From the NCBI RefSeq assembly GCF_052324685.1, contig NC_135212.1:49689898-49753897 (forward strand): a stretch of DNA of 64,000 bases, read 5' to 3'. Below are positions 1 to 8,300 of the stretch, piece after piece (the stretch's first letter is position 1; each line of letters starts with the position of its first letter). The notes beneath the pieces were generated by a model, which saw only the letters and a program-made list of their open reading frames with translations, did not search any database and was not told the origin of the DNA. The stretch is from Brachyhypopomus gauderio. Lineage: Eukaryota > Chordata > Actinopteri > Gymnotiformes > Hypopomidae. The position numbers and the translations under genes were made by a program.

Positions 1-27
1 TCCCCATAACCTCTCGGCCACCACGTC
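1..27 (-). tRNA. tRNA-Ser(GCT)-type gene, 5' part only, cut by the window edge
   Basis: Only the acceptor 5' strand and D arm are inside the window. The acceptor 5' strand carries a change (accacgtc on the + strand instead of acctcgtc) and the D stem reads like the damaged copy at 802. The remainder lies to the left of the window. It shows that the array continues beyond this edge. Confidence 0.8.
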
Positions 28-81
28 GTTTGTGGTTGTGTGTCGATTGCGATTTCAAAGATGCAAACACTTTCACAGCAC

Positions 82-85
82 AAAA
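82..85 (-). terminator. Distal T4 pol III terminator in the spacer (recurs in every unit)
   Basis: The + strand acaaaag gives TTTT on the tRNA strand 75 bp past the 3' end of the gene at 160. Most units have only TTTCTTT next to the gene, which is not a canonical run of four or more T, so this is the first ordinary terminator reached. In some units it is T6 (agcaaaaaagaagg, for example near 1363). Confidence 0.5.
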
Positions 86-95
86 GGAGGCTTAT

Positions 96-140
96 CTGAC
101 TTGTGGGTCCTGCACTTACATCAGGAGACACGATTGTCAG
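96..140. other. Conserved imperfect stem-loop in the spacer, about 20 bp past the tRNA 3' end
   Basis: Three 5-bp helices stack around a 9-nt loop: CTGAC with GTCAG (outer), TTGTG with CACGA (one G-U), and TCCTG with CAGGA (inner), separated by a 2x2 internal loop and a 2-nt bulge. The arrangement recurs in essentially every spacer at the same offset. In variants with tgtagttacagcagg the loop changes but the helices remain; gggtactg and tattacttg variants weaken one pair. On the tRNA strand it would form in a transcript that reads through the proximal TTTCTTT. Function unknown. Confidence 0.5.
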
Positions 141-170
141 AAATTAAAGAAAGCAACACCGACGAAGGTG

Positions 171-181
171 GGATTCGAACC
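171..181 (-). promoter_or_regulatory. Internal B box of the tRNA gene (pol III promoter)
   Basis: GGTTCGAATCC is a perfect match to the B-box consensus GGTTCGANTCC. It covers the T loop. Two recurrent pseudogene classes (exemplars 2942 and 5296) destroy its invariant C. Confidence 0.88.
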
Positions 182-223
182 CACGCGTGCTATGCACAAT
201 GGATTAGCAGTCCATCGCCTTAA

Positions 224-234
224 CCTCTCGGCCA
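224..234 (-). promoter_or_regulatory. Internal A box of the tRNA gene (pol III promoter)
   Basis: TGGCCGAGAGG matches the TRGYNNARNNG A-box consensus and lies at tRNA positions 8-18. It is the TFIIIC contact and recurs at the same place in each consensus unit. Copies with ctatccgcc or ctatcggcc on the + strand have it altered. Confidence 0.85.
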
Positions 235-373
235 CCTCGTCGTGTGTGGTTGTGTGTCGATAGCAATTTCAAAGAAGCAAACACTTTCACAGCACAAAAG
301 AAGGCTTTTCTGACTTGTGGGTCCTGTAGTTACAGCAGGAGACACGATTGTCAGAAATTAAAGAAAGCAACAC

Positions 374-455
374 CGACGGAGGTGGGATTCGAACACACAC
401 GTGCTATGCATAATGGATTAGCAGTCCATCGCCTTAACCTCTCGGCCACCTCGTC
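374..455 (-). pseudogene. tRNA-Ser(GCT) copy with broken T stem and acceptor (D arm normal)
   Basis: The anticodon arm is intact, but gacgga on the + strand gives an A5-C68 mismatch in the acceptor, and gaacacacac gives a T-C mismatch in the T stem. The first pair of the variable stem is also lost (gcataatgg). Close relatives start at 20490 and 23272, 3370 (also with a T-loop change) and 58084 (acceptor repaired). Copies at 38824 and 54874 carry only the T-stem change. They are likely poorly folded or unstable products. Confidence 0.7.
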
Positions 456-801
456 GTTTGTGGTGGTGTGTCGATTGCGATTTCAAAGATGCAAACACTT
501 TCACAGCACAAAAGGAGGCTTATCTGACTTGTGGGTCCTGCACTTATATAAGGAGACACGATTGTCAGAAATTAAAGAAAGCAACACCGACGAAGGTAGG
601 ATTCGAACCCACGCGTGCTATGCACAATGGATTAGCAGTCCATCGCCTTAACCTCTCGGCCACCTCGTCGTTTGTGGTTGTGTGTCGATAGCAATTTCAA
701 AGAAGCAAACACTTTCACAGCACAAAAGCAGCCGTATATGACTTGTGGGTCCTGCACTTACAACAGGAGACACGATTGTCAGAAATTAAAGAAAGCCACA
801 C

Positions 802-883
802 CGACGAAGGTGGGATTCGAACCCATGCGTGCTATGCACAATGGATTAGCAGTCCATCCCCATAACCTCTCGGCCACCACGTC
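802..883 (-). pseudogene. tRNA-Ser(GCT) copy with D-stem mismatch class (catcccc)
   Basis: The + strand catcccc replaces catcgcc, giving a G10-G25 clash in the D stem. This copy also has catgcg at the T-stem edge and an acceptor change. Others with the same D-stem change start at 14284, 20918, 24984, 39680, 43532, 55730 and 58512; several of those also have cttggcc. The anticodon loop and B box are kept, so transcription is possible and tertiary folding is doubtful. Confidence 0.6.
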
Positions 884-1216
884 GTTTGTGGTTGTGTGTC
901 GATTGCGATTTCAAAGATGCAAACACTTTCACAGCACAAAAGGAGGCTTATCTGACTTGTGGGTCCTGCACTTACATCAGGAGACACGATTGTCAGAAAT
1001 TAAAGAAAGCAACACCGACGAAGGTGGGATTCGAACCCACGCGTGCTATGCACAATGGATTAGCAGTCCATCGACTTAACCTCTCGGCCACCTCGTCAAT
1101 TACGGTTGTGTGTCGATTGCGATTTCAAAGATGCAAACACTTTCACAGCACAAAAGGAGGCTTGTCTGACTTGTGGGTCCTGCACTTACATCAGGAGACA
1201 CGATTGTCAGAAATTT

Positions 1217-1222
1217 AAAAAA
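1217..1222 (-). terminator. Proximal T6 pol III terminator (spacer variant aatttaaaaaagc)
   Basis: Six T on the tRNA strand, eight bases past the gene that starts at 1230. This variant accompanies the paired damaged classes at 1230 and 1444, their copies elsewhere in the array, and the copy at 59368. Confidence 0.65.
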
Positions 1223-1229
1223 GCAACAC

Positions 1230-1311
1230 AGACGAAGGTGGGATTCGAACCCACGCGAGCTATGCAAAATGGATAAGCAGTCCATCACCTTAACCTCTAG
1301 GCCACCTCGTC
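1230..1311 (-). pseudogene. tRNA-Ser(GCT) pseudogene class 1: A37 replaced by T
   Basis: The anticodon loop reads CTGCTTA instead of CTGCTAA, so the purine at position 37, normally hypermodified in this tRNA, is a T. The variable stem has two mismatches (gcgagctatgcaaaa on the + strand), and D-stem pair 10-25 is G-T. The acceptor, T arm and B box are intact. Same class at 4868, 5510, 7222, 9148, 9790, 11502, 21346, 44602, 49310 and 60438. Each is followed at once by a class 2 copy and has a T6 terminator. Confidence 0.75.
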
Positions 1312-1443
1312 GTTTGTGGTTGTGTGTCGATAGCAATTTCAAAGAAGCAAACACTTTCACAGCAAAAAAGAAGGCTTTTTTGACTTGTGGGTCCTGCACT
1401 TACATCAGGAGACACGATTGTCAGAAATTTAAAAAAGCAACAC

Positions 1444-1525
1444 CGACGAAGGTGGGATTCGAACCCACGCGTGCTATGCAAAATTGATTAGCAGTCCATC
1501 ACCTTAACCTCTAGGCCACCTCGTC
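1444..1525 (-). pseudogene. tRNA-Ser(GCT) pseudogene class 2: anticodon-stem mismatch
   Basis: aaattgattag on the + strand turns anticodon-stem strand TCCAT into TCAAT, a G-A mismatch, while the GCT anticodon stays. The variable stem has a T-C mismatch. The class sits directly next to class 1 at 5082, 5724, 7436, 9362, 10004, 11716 (ttggttag variant), 21560, 44816, 49524 and 60652. Confidence 0.75.
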
Positions 1526-1871
1526 GTTTGTGGTTGTGTGTCGATTGCGATTTCAAAGATGCAAATACTTTCACAGCACAAAAGGAGGCGTATCTGACTT
1601 GTGGGTCCTGCACTTATATCAGGAGACACGATGGTCAGAAATTAAAGAAATCAACACCGACGAAGGTGGGATTCGAACCCACGCGTGCTATGCACAATGG
1701 ATTAGCAGTCCATCGCCTTAACCTCTCGGCCACCTCGTCGTTTGTGGTTGTGTGTCGATAGCAATTTCAAAGAAGCAAACACTTTCACAGCACAAAAGAA
1801 GGCTTTTCTGACTTGTGGGTCCTGTAGTTACAGAAGGAGACACGATTGTCAGAAATTAAAGAAAGCAACAC

Positions 1872-1953
1872 CGACGGAGGTGGGATTCGAACACACACGT
1901 GCTATGCATAATGGATTAGCAGTCCATCGCCTTAATCTATCCGCCACCTTGTC
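1872..1953 (-). pseudogene. tRNA-Ser(GCT) pseudogene class 5: acceptor, D and T arms all damaged
   Basis: The acceptor has two A-C mismatches (pairs 4-69 and 5-68), the D stem has a G-G clash from ctatccgcc, and the T stem has a T-C mismatch from gaacacacac. The A box is degraded. Only the anticodon arm is fully normal. Same class at 4012, 6366, 8292, 10646, 12572, 15996, 27338 and 33833. A functional tRNA is very unlikely. Confidence 0.82.
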
Positions 1954-2513
1954 GTTTGTGCTTGTGTGTCGATTGCGATTTCAAAGATGCAAACACTTTC
2001 ACAGCACAAAAGCAGCCGTATCTGACTTGTGGGTACTGCACTTACACCAGGAGACATGATTGTCAGAAATTAAAGAAAGCAACACCGACGAAGGTGGGAT
2101 TCGAACCCACGCGTGCTATGCACAATGGATTAGCAGTCCATCGCCTTAACCTCTCGGCCACCTCGTCAATTACGGTTGTGTGTCGATTGCGATTTCAAAG
2201 ATGCAAATACTTTCACAGCACAAAAGGAGGCGTATCTGACTTGTGGGTCCTACACTTATATCAGGAGACACGATGGTCAGAAATTAAAGAAAGCAACACC
2301 GACGAAGGTGGGATTCGAACCCACGCGTGCTATGCACAATGGATTAGCAGTCCATCGCCTTAACCTCTCGGCCACCTCGTCGTTTGTGGTTGTGTGTCGA
2401 TAGCAATTTCAAAGAAGCAAACACTTTCACAGCACAAAAGAAGGCTTTTCTGACTTGTGGGTCCTGTAGTTACAGCAGGAGACACGATTGTCAGAAATTA
2501 AAGAAAGCAACAC

Positions 2514-2595
2514 CGACGGAGGTGGGATTCGAACCCACGCATGCTATGCACAATGGATTAGCAGTCCATCGCCTTAACCTCTCGGCCACCTCGTT
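2514..2595 (-). pseudogene. tRNA-Ser(GCT) copy with first acceptor pair lost (cgttg or cattg end)
   Basis: The gene's 5' base is A instead of G, giving A1-C72, and cgcatg replaces cgcgtg beside the variable arm. This copy also has A5-C68. Relatives start at 22202, 23700, 38610, 45672, 46100, 50380, 50808, 61508 and 61936; those in the right half also change position 3. Loss of pair 1-72 should disturb 5' processing by RNase P. Confidence 0.6.
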
Positions 2596-2727
2596 GTTTG
2601 TGGTGGTGTGTCGATTGCGATTTCAAAGATGCAAACACTTTCACAGCACAAAAGGAGGCTTATCTGACTTGTGGGTCCTGCTCTTATATCAGGAGACACG
2701 ATTGTCAGAAATTAAAGAAAGCAACAC

Positions 2728-2809
2728 CGACAAAGGTGGGATTCGAACCCACGCGTGCTATGCACAAGGGATTAGCAGTCCATCGCCTTAACCTCTCGGC
2801 CACCTCGTC
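2728..2809 (-). pseudogene. tRNA-Ser(GCT) copy with anticodon-stem mismatch (caaggg)
   Basis: A single change turns anticodon-stem pair T28-A42 into T-C. All other arms are normal, so it may still be transcribed. Same change at 22416, 23914, 46314, 51022 and 62150. Copies at 47598 and 52306 (aatgcatta), and at 48454, 53162 and 59154 (gttcatcg), break other pairs of the same stem. Confidence 0.6.
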
Positions 2810-2941
2810 AATTACAGTTGTGTGTCGATTGCGATTTCAAAGATGCAAACACTTTCACAGCACAAAAGGAGGCTTATCTGACTTGTGGGTCCTGCACTTA
2901 CTTCAGGAGACACGATTGTCAGAAATTAAAGAAAACAACAC

Positions 2942-3023
2942 CGACGAATGTGGTATTCAAACCCACGCGTGCAAAGCACAATGGATTAGCAGTCCATCGC
3001 CTTAACCTCTTGGCTACCTCGTC
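2942..3023 (-). pseudogene. tRNA-Ser(GCT) pseudogene class 3: T arm and B box destroyed
   Basis: The T loop is TTTGAAT (TTTGTAT in the gtatac sub-class), so the invariant C of the B box is lost. The T stem has a G-A mismatch and acceptor pair 7-66 is G-A. The A box remains a valid match (TAGCCAAGAGG). The variable arm is the compensated GTGC-TTT-GCAC form. Same class at 4440, 6794, 8720, 11074, 13000, 22630, 24128, 40536, 41392, 44174, 46528, 48668, 51236, 53376, 54660, 56586, 60010 and 62364. Confidence 0.82.
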
Positions 3024-3141
3024 GCTTGCGGTTTTGTGTCGATTGCGATTTCAAAGATGCAAACACTTTCACAGCACAAAAGCAGGCTTGTCTGACTTGT
3101 GGGTCCTGCACTTACATCAGGAGACACGATTGTCAGAAATT

Positions 3142-3148
3142 AAAAAAA
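3142..3148 (-). terminator. Proximal T7 pol III terminator (spacer variant attaaaaaaagc)
   Basis: Seven T on the tRNA strand, eight bases past the gene starting at 3156. A single g-to-a change relative to the common attaaagaaagc converts TTTCTTT to T7. The variant is found mostly beside the GTGC-TTT-GCAC tRNA class. Confidence 0.7.
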
Positions 3149-3155
3149 GCAACAC

Positions 3156-3237
3156 CGACGAAGGTGGGATTCGAACCCACGCGTGCAAAGCACAATGGAT
3201 TAGCAGTCCATCGCCTTAACCTCTCGGCCACCTCGTC
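3156..3237 (-). tRNA. tRNA-Ser(GCT), intact variant with TTT variable-arm loop
   Basis: All four standard stems match the consensus gene. The variable arm is GTGC-TTT-GCAC instead of GTGC-ATA-GCAC, so only its loop differs. The A and B boxes are perfect. Other clean copies start at 15568, 16424, 17708, 17922, 18992, 19206, 22844, 26268, 31265, 32763, 37540, 37754, 42034, 46956, 51664, 57228 and 62792. Copies with one or a few further changes start at 8078, 12358, 13214, 13428, 13642, 15354, 16638, 24342, 26054, 31051, 32549, 40964, 41820, 42248, 57014 and 57442. Most have a T7 terminator, which makes this class the best-equipped transcription unit in the window. Confidence 0.9.
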
Positions 3238-4653
3238 GTGTGTGGTTGTGTGTCGATAGCAATTTCAAAGAAGCAAACACTTTCACAGCACAAAAGAAGG
3301 CTTTTCTGACTTGTGGGTCCTGTAGTTACAGCAGGAGACACGATTGTCAGAAATTAAAGAAAGCAACACCGACGGAAGTGGGATTCAAACACACACGTGC
3401 TATGCATAATGGATTAGCAGTCCATCGCCTTAACCTCTCGGCCACCTTGTCGTTTGTGGTGGTGTGTCGATTGCGATTTCAAAGATGCAAACACTTTCAC
3501 AGCACAAAAGGAGGCTTATCTGACTTGTGGGTCCTGCACTTATATAAGGAGACACGATTGTCAGAAATTAAAGAAAGCAACACCGACGAAGGTAGGATTC
3601 GAACCCACGCGTGCTATGCACAATGGATTAGCAGTCCATCGCCTTAACCTCTCGGCCACCTCGTCGTTTGTGGTTGTGTGTCGATAGCAATTTCAAAGAA
3701 GCAAACACTTTCACAGCACAAAAGCAGCCGTATATGACTTGTGGGTCCTGCACTTAGAACAGGAGACACGATTGTCAGAAATTAAAGAAAGCCACACCGA
3801 CGAAGGTGGGATTCGAACCCACGCGTGCTATGCACAATGGATTAGCAGTCCATCGCCTTAACCTCTCGGCCACCTCGTCGTTTGTGGTTGTGTGTCGATA
3901 GCAATTTCAAAGAAGCAAACACTTTCACAGCACAAAAGAAGGCTTTTCTGACTTGTGGGTCCTGTAGTTACAGCAGGAGACACGATTGTCAGAAATTAAA
4001 GAAAGCAACACCGACGGAGGTGGGATTCGAACACACACGTGCTATGCATAATGGATTAGCAGTCCATCGCCTTAATCTATCCGCCACCTTGTCGTTTGTG
4101 CTTGTGTGTCGATTGCGATTTCAAAGATGCAAACACTTTCACAGCACAAAAGCAGCCGTATCTGACTTGTGGGTACTGCACTTACACCAGGAGACATGAT
4201 TGTCAGAAATTAAAGAAAGCAACACCGACGAAGGTGGGATTCGAACCCACGCGTGCTATGCACAATGGATTAGCAGTCCATCGCCTTAACCTCTCGGCCA
4301 CCTCGTCAATTACAGTTGTGTGTCGATTGCGATTTCAAAGATGCAAACACTTTCACAGCACAAAAGGAGGCTTATCTGACTTGTGGGTCCTGCACTTACT
4401 TCAGGAGACACGATTGTCAGAAATTAAAGAAAACAACACCGACGAATGTGGTATACAAACCCACGCGTGCAAAGCACAATGGATTAGCAGTCCATCGCCT
4501 TAACCTCTTGGCTACCTCGTCGCTTGTGGTTTTGTGTCGATTGCGATTTCAAAGATGCAAACACTTTCACAGCACAAAAGCAGCCGTATCTGACTTGTGG
4601 GTACTGCACTTACACCAGGAGACACGATTGTCAGAAATTAAAGAAAGCAACAC

Positions 4654-4735
4654 CGACGAAGGTGGGATTCGAACCCACGCGTGCTATGCATAATGGATTA
4701 GCAGTCCATCTCCTTAACCTCTCGGCCACCTCGTC
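4654..4735 (-). tRNA. tRNA-Ser(GCT)-type copy with catctcc D-stem change
   Basis: G10-A25 mismatch in the D stem and loss of the first variable-stem pair (gcataatgg). Acceptor, anticodon and T arms are normal and both boxes are intact. Same form at 7008, 8934, 11288 (extra cgcttg change), 44388, 48882, 53590 and 60224. Whether it is functional cannot be judged by eye. Confidence 0.6.
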
Positions 4736-5295
4736 AATCACGGTTGTGTGTCGATTGCGATTTCAAAGATGCAAACACTTTCACAGCACAAAAGGAGGCT
4801 TGTCTGACTTGTGGGTCCTGCACTTACATCAGGAGACACGATTGTCAGAAATTTAAAAAAGCAACACCGACGAAGGTGGGATTCGAACCCACGCGAGCTA
4901 TGCAAAATGGATAAGCAGTCCATCACCTTAACCTCTAGGCCACCTCGTCGTTTGTGGTTGTGTGTCGATAGCAATTTCAAAGAAGCAAACACTTTCACAG
5001 CACAAAAGAAGGCTTTTTTGACTTGTGGGTCCTGCACTTACATCAGGAGACACGATTGTCAGAAATTTAAAAAAGCAACACCGACGAAGGTGGGATTCGA
5101 ACCCACGCGTGCTATGCAAAATTGATTAGCAGTCCATCACCTTAACCTCTAGGCCACCTCGTCGTTTGTGGTTGTTTGTCGATTGCGATTTCAAAGATGC
5201 AAACACTTTCACAGCACAAAAGAAGGCTTATCTGACTTGTGGGTCCTGCACTTACACCAGGAGACACGATTGTCAGAAATTAAAGAAAGCAACAC

Positions 5296-5377
5296 CGACG
5301 AAGGTGGGATTCTAACCCACGCGTGCTATGCACAATGGATTAGCAGTCCATCGCCTTAACCTCTCGGCCACCTCGTC
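5296..5377 (-). pseudogene. tRNA-Ser(GCT) pseudogene class 4: T-loop C56 replaced (gattctaac)
   Basis: One base changes the T loop from TTCGAAT to TTAGAAT. It removes the C that forms the D-loop/T-loop tertiary pair and is also the core of the B box. The rest of the molecule is normal, so the damage is a single lesion. Same lesion at 7650, 9576, 11930, 17494, 18778, 20062, 27124, 32121, 33619, 39252, 43104, 45030, 48026, 49738, 52734, 55302, 60866 and 63862. Confidence 0.78.
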
Positions 5378-8300
5378 AATTACGGTTGTGTGTCGATTGC
5401 GATTTCAAAGATGCAAACACTTTCACAGCACAAAAGGAAGCTTGTCTGACTTGTGGGTCCTGCACTTACATCAGGAGACACGATTGTCAGAAATTTAAAA
5501 AAGCAACACCGACGAAGGTGGGATTCGAACCCACGCGAGCTATGCAAAATGGATAAGCAGTCCATCACCTTAACCTCTAGGCCACCTCGTCGTTTGTGGT
5601 TGTGTGTCGATAGCAATTTCAAAGAAGCAAACACTTTCACAGCAAAAAAGAAGGCTTTTTTGACTTGTGGGTCCTGCACTTACATCAGGAGACACGATTG
5701 TCAGAAATTTAAAAAAGCAACACCGACGAAGGTGGGATTCGAACCCACGCGTGCTATGCAAAATTGATTAGCAGTCCATCACCTTAACCTCTAGGCCACC
5801 TCGTCATTTGTGGTTGTGTGTCGATTGCGATTTCAAAGATGCAAACACTTTCACAGCACAAAAGAAGGCTTATCTGACTTGTGGGTCCTGCACTTACACC
5901 AGGAGACACGATTGTCAGAAATTAAAGAAAGCAACACCGACGAAGGTGGGATTCGAACCCACGCGTGCTATGCACAATGGATTAGCAGTCCATCGCCTTA
6001 ACCTCTCGGCCACCTCGTCAATTACGGTTGTGTGTCGATTGCGATTTCAAAGATGCAAATACTTTCACAGCACAAAAGGAGGCGTATCTGACTTGTGGGT
6101 CCTGCACTTATATCAGGAGACACGATGGTCAGAAATTAAAGAAAGCAACACCGACGAAGGTGGGATTCGAACCCACGCGTGCTATGCACAATGGATTAGC
6201 AGTCCATCGCCTTAACCTCTCGGCCACCTCGTCGTTTGTGGTTGTGTGTCGATAGCAATTTCAAAGAAGCAAACACTTTCACAGCACAAAAGAAGGCTTT
6301 TCTGACTTGTGGGTCCTGTAGTTACAGCAGGAGACACGATTGTCAGAAATTAAAGAAAGCAACACCGACGGAGGTGGGATTCGAACACACACGTGCTATG
6401 CATAATGGATTAGCAGTCCATCGCCTTAATCTATCCGCCACCTTGTCGTTTGTGCTTGTGTGTCGATTGCGATTTCAAAGATGCAAACACTTTCACAGCA
6501 CAAAAGCAGCCGTATCTGACTTGTGGGTACTGCACTTACACCAGGAGACATGATTGTCAGAAATTAAAGAAAGCAACACCGACGAAGGTGGGATTCGAAC
6601 CCACGCGTGCTATGCACAATGGATTAGCAGTCCATCGCCTTAACCTCTCGGCCACCTCGTCAATTACAGTTGTGTGTCGATTGCGATTTCAAAGATGCAA
6701 ACACTTTCACAGCACAAAAGGAGGCTTATCTGACTTGTGGGTCCTGCACTTACTTCAGGAGACACGATTGTCAGAAATTAAAGAAAACAACACCGACGAA
6801 TGTGGTATACAAACCCACGCGTGCAAAGCACAATGGATTAGCAGTCCATCGCCTTAACCTCTTGGCTACCTCGTCGCTTGTGGTTTTGTGTCGATTGCGA
6901 TTTCAAAGATGCAAACACTTTCACAGCACAAAAGCAGCCGTATCTGACTTGTGGGTACTGCACTTACACCAGGAGACACGATTGTCAGAAATTAAAGAAA
7001 GCAACACCGACGAAGGTGGGATTCGAACCCACGCGTGCTATGCATAATGGATTAGCAGTCCATCTCCTTAACCTCTCGGCCACCTCGTCAATCACGGTTG
7101 TGTGTCGATTGCGATTTCAAAGATGCAAACACTTTCACAGCACAAAAGGAGGCTTGTCTGACTTGTGGGTCCTGCACTTACATCAGGAGACACGATTGTC
7201 AGAAATTTAAAAAAGCAACACCGACGAAGGTGGGATTCGAACCCACGCGAGCTATGCAAAATGGATAAGCAGTCCATCACCTTAACCTCTAGGCCACCTC
7301 GTCGTTTGTGGTTGTGTGTCGATAGCAATTTCAAAGAAGCAAACACTTTCACAGCACAAAAGAAGGCTTTTTTGACTTGTGGGTCCTGCACTTACATCAG
7401 GAGACACGATTGTCAGAAATTTAAAAAAGCAACACCGACGAAGGTGGGATTCGAACCCACGCGTGCTATGCAAAATTGATTAGCAGTCCATCACCTTAAC
7501 CTCTAGGCCACCTCGTCGTTTGTGGTTGTTTGTCGATTGCGATTTCAAAGATGCAAACACTTTCACAGCACAAAAGAAGGCTTATCTGACTTGTGGGTCC
7601 TGCACTTACACCAGGAGACACGATTGTCAGAAATTAAAGAAAGCAACACCGACGAAGGTGGGATTCTAACCCACGCGTGCTATGCACAATGGATTAGCAG
7701 TCCATCGCCTTAACCTCTCGGCCACCTCGTCAATTACGGTTGTGTGTCGATTGCGATTTCAAAGATGCAAATACTTTCACAGCACAAAAGGAGGCGTATC
7801 TGACTTGTGGGTCCTGCACTTATATCAGGAGACACGATGGTCAGAAATTAAAGAAAGCAACACCGACGAAGGTGGGATTCGAACCCACGCGTGCTATGCA
7901 CAATGGATTAGCAGTCCATCGCCTTAACCTCTCGGCCACCTCGTCGTTTGTGGTTGTGTGTCGATAGCAATTTCAAAGAAGCAAACACTTTCACAGCACA
8001 AAAGAAGGCTTTTCTGACTTGTGGGTCCTGTAGTTACAGCAGGAGACACGATTGTCAGAAATTAAAGAAAGCAACACCGACGAAGGTGGGATTCGAACCC
8101 ACGCGTGCAAAGCACAATGGATTAGCAGTCGATCACCTTAACCTCTCGGCCACCTCATCGTTTGTGGTTGTGTGTCGATAGCAATTTCAAAGAAGCAAAC
8201 ACTTTCACAGCACAAAAGAAGGCTTTTCTGACTTGTGGGTCCTGTAGTTACAGCAGGAGACACGATTGTCAGAAATTAAAGAAAGCAACACCGACGGAGG

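Larger units (their letters stand above)
160..241 (-). tRNA. tRNA-Ser(GCT), consensus copy (exemplar of 63)
   Basis: Serine tRNA reading AGC/AGU codons. Read 5' to 3' on the minus strand: acceptor GACGAGG with CTTCGTC (one G-U pair at 6-67), D stem GCC/GGC, anticodon stem ATGGA/TCCAT, loop CTGCTAA with anticodon GCT at 206-208, a 14-nt variable arm that folds as GTGC-ATA-GCAC (a long variable arm is typical of tRNA-Ser), T stem GTGGG/CCCAC, loop TTCGAAT, discriminator G. There is no intron and no encoded CCA. Copies judged equivalent, some with silent-looking single changes, start at: 588, 1016, 1658, 2086, 2300, 3584, 3798, 4226, 5938, 6152, 6580, 7864, 8506, 10432, 10860, 12786, 14712, 14926, 15140, 15782, 16210, 17066, 18350, 19634, 20276, 20704, 21132, 21774, 21988, 23058, 25198, 25412, 25626, 25840, 26696, 27552, 31693, 32335, 33191, 34047, 38182, 39466, 40108, 40322, 41178, 42676, 43318, 43960, 47170, 51878, 54018, 54232, 54446, 55516, 56372, 57870, 58298, 58726, 58940, 59796, 63006, 63434; each is 82 bp. 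Confidence 0.95.
1..3260. repeat. Long-range duplicate of about 20.1-22.95 kb
   Basis: The part up to about 1.5 kb matches 20.1-21.6 kb at 94 monomers (20,116 bp). The part from about 1.95 to 3.2 kb matches 21.6-22.95 kb at 92 monomers (19,688 bp). Two monomers present on the left (about 1.53-1.95 kb) are absent on the right. Confidence 0.75.

Noticed and set aside
160-241. tRNA-Sec or tRNA-Leu instead of tRNA-Ser
   Set aside because: Anticodon is GCT, the variable arm is serine-like, the acceptor is 7 bp, and the sequence follows vertebrate tRNA-Ser(GCT). Selenocysteine tRNA would need anticodon TCA and a longer acceptor.
160-241. tRNA-derived SINE repeats
   Set aside because: The tRNA bodies are not followed by a poly(A) or simple tail, units have no target-site duplications, and the monomers are in strict tandem.
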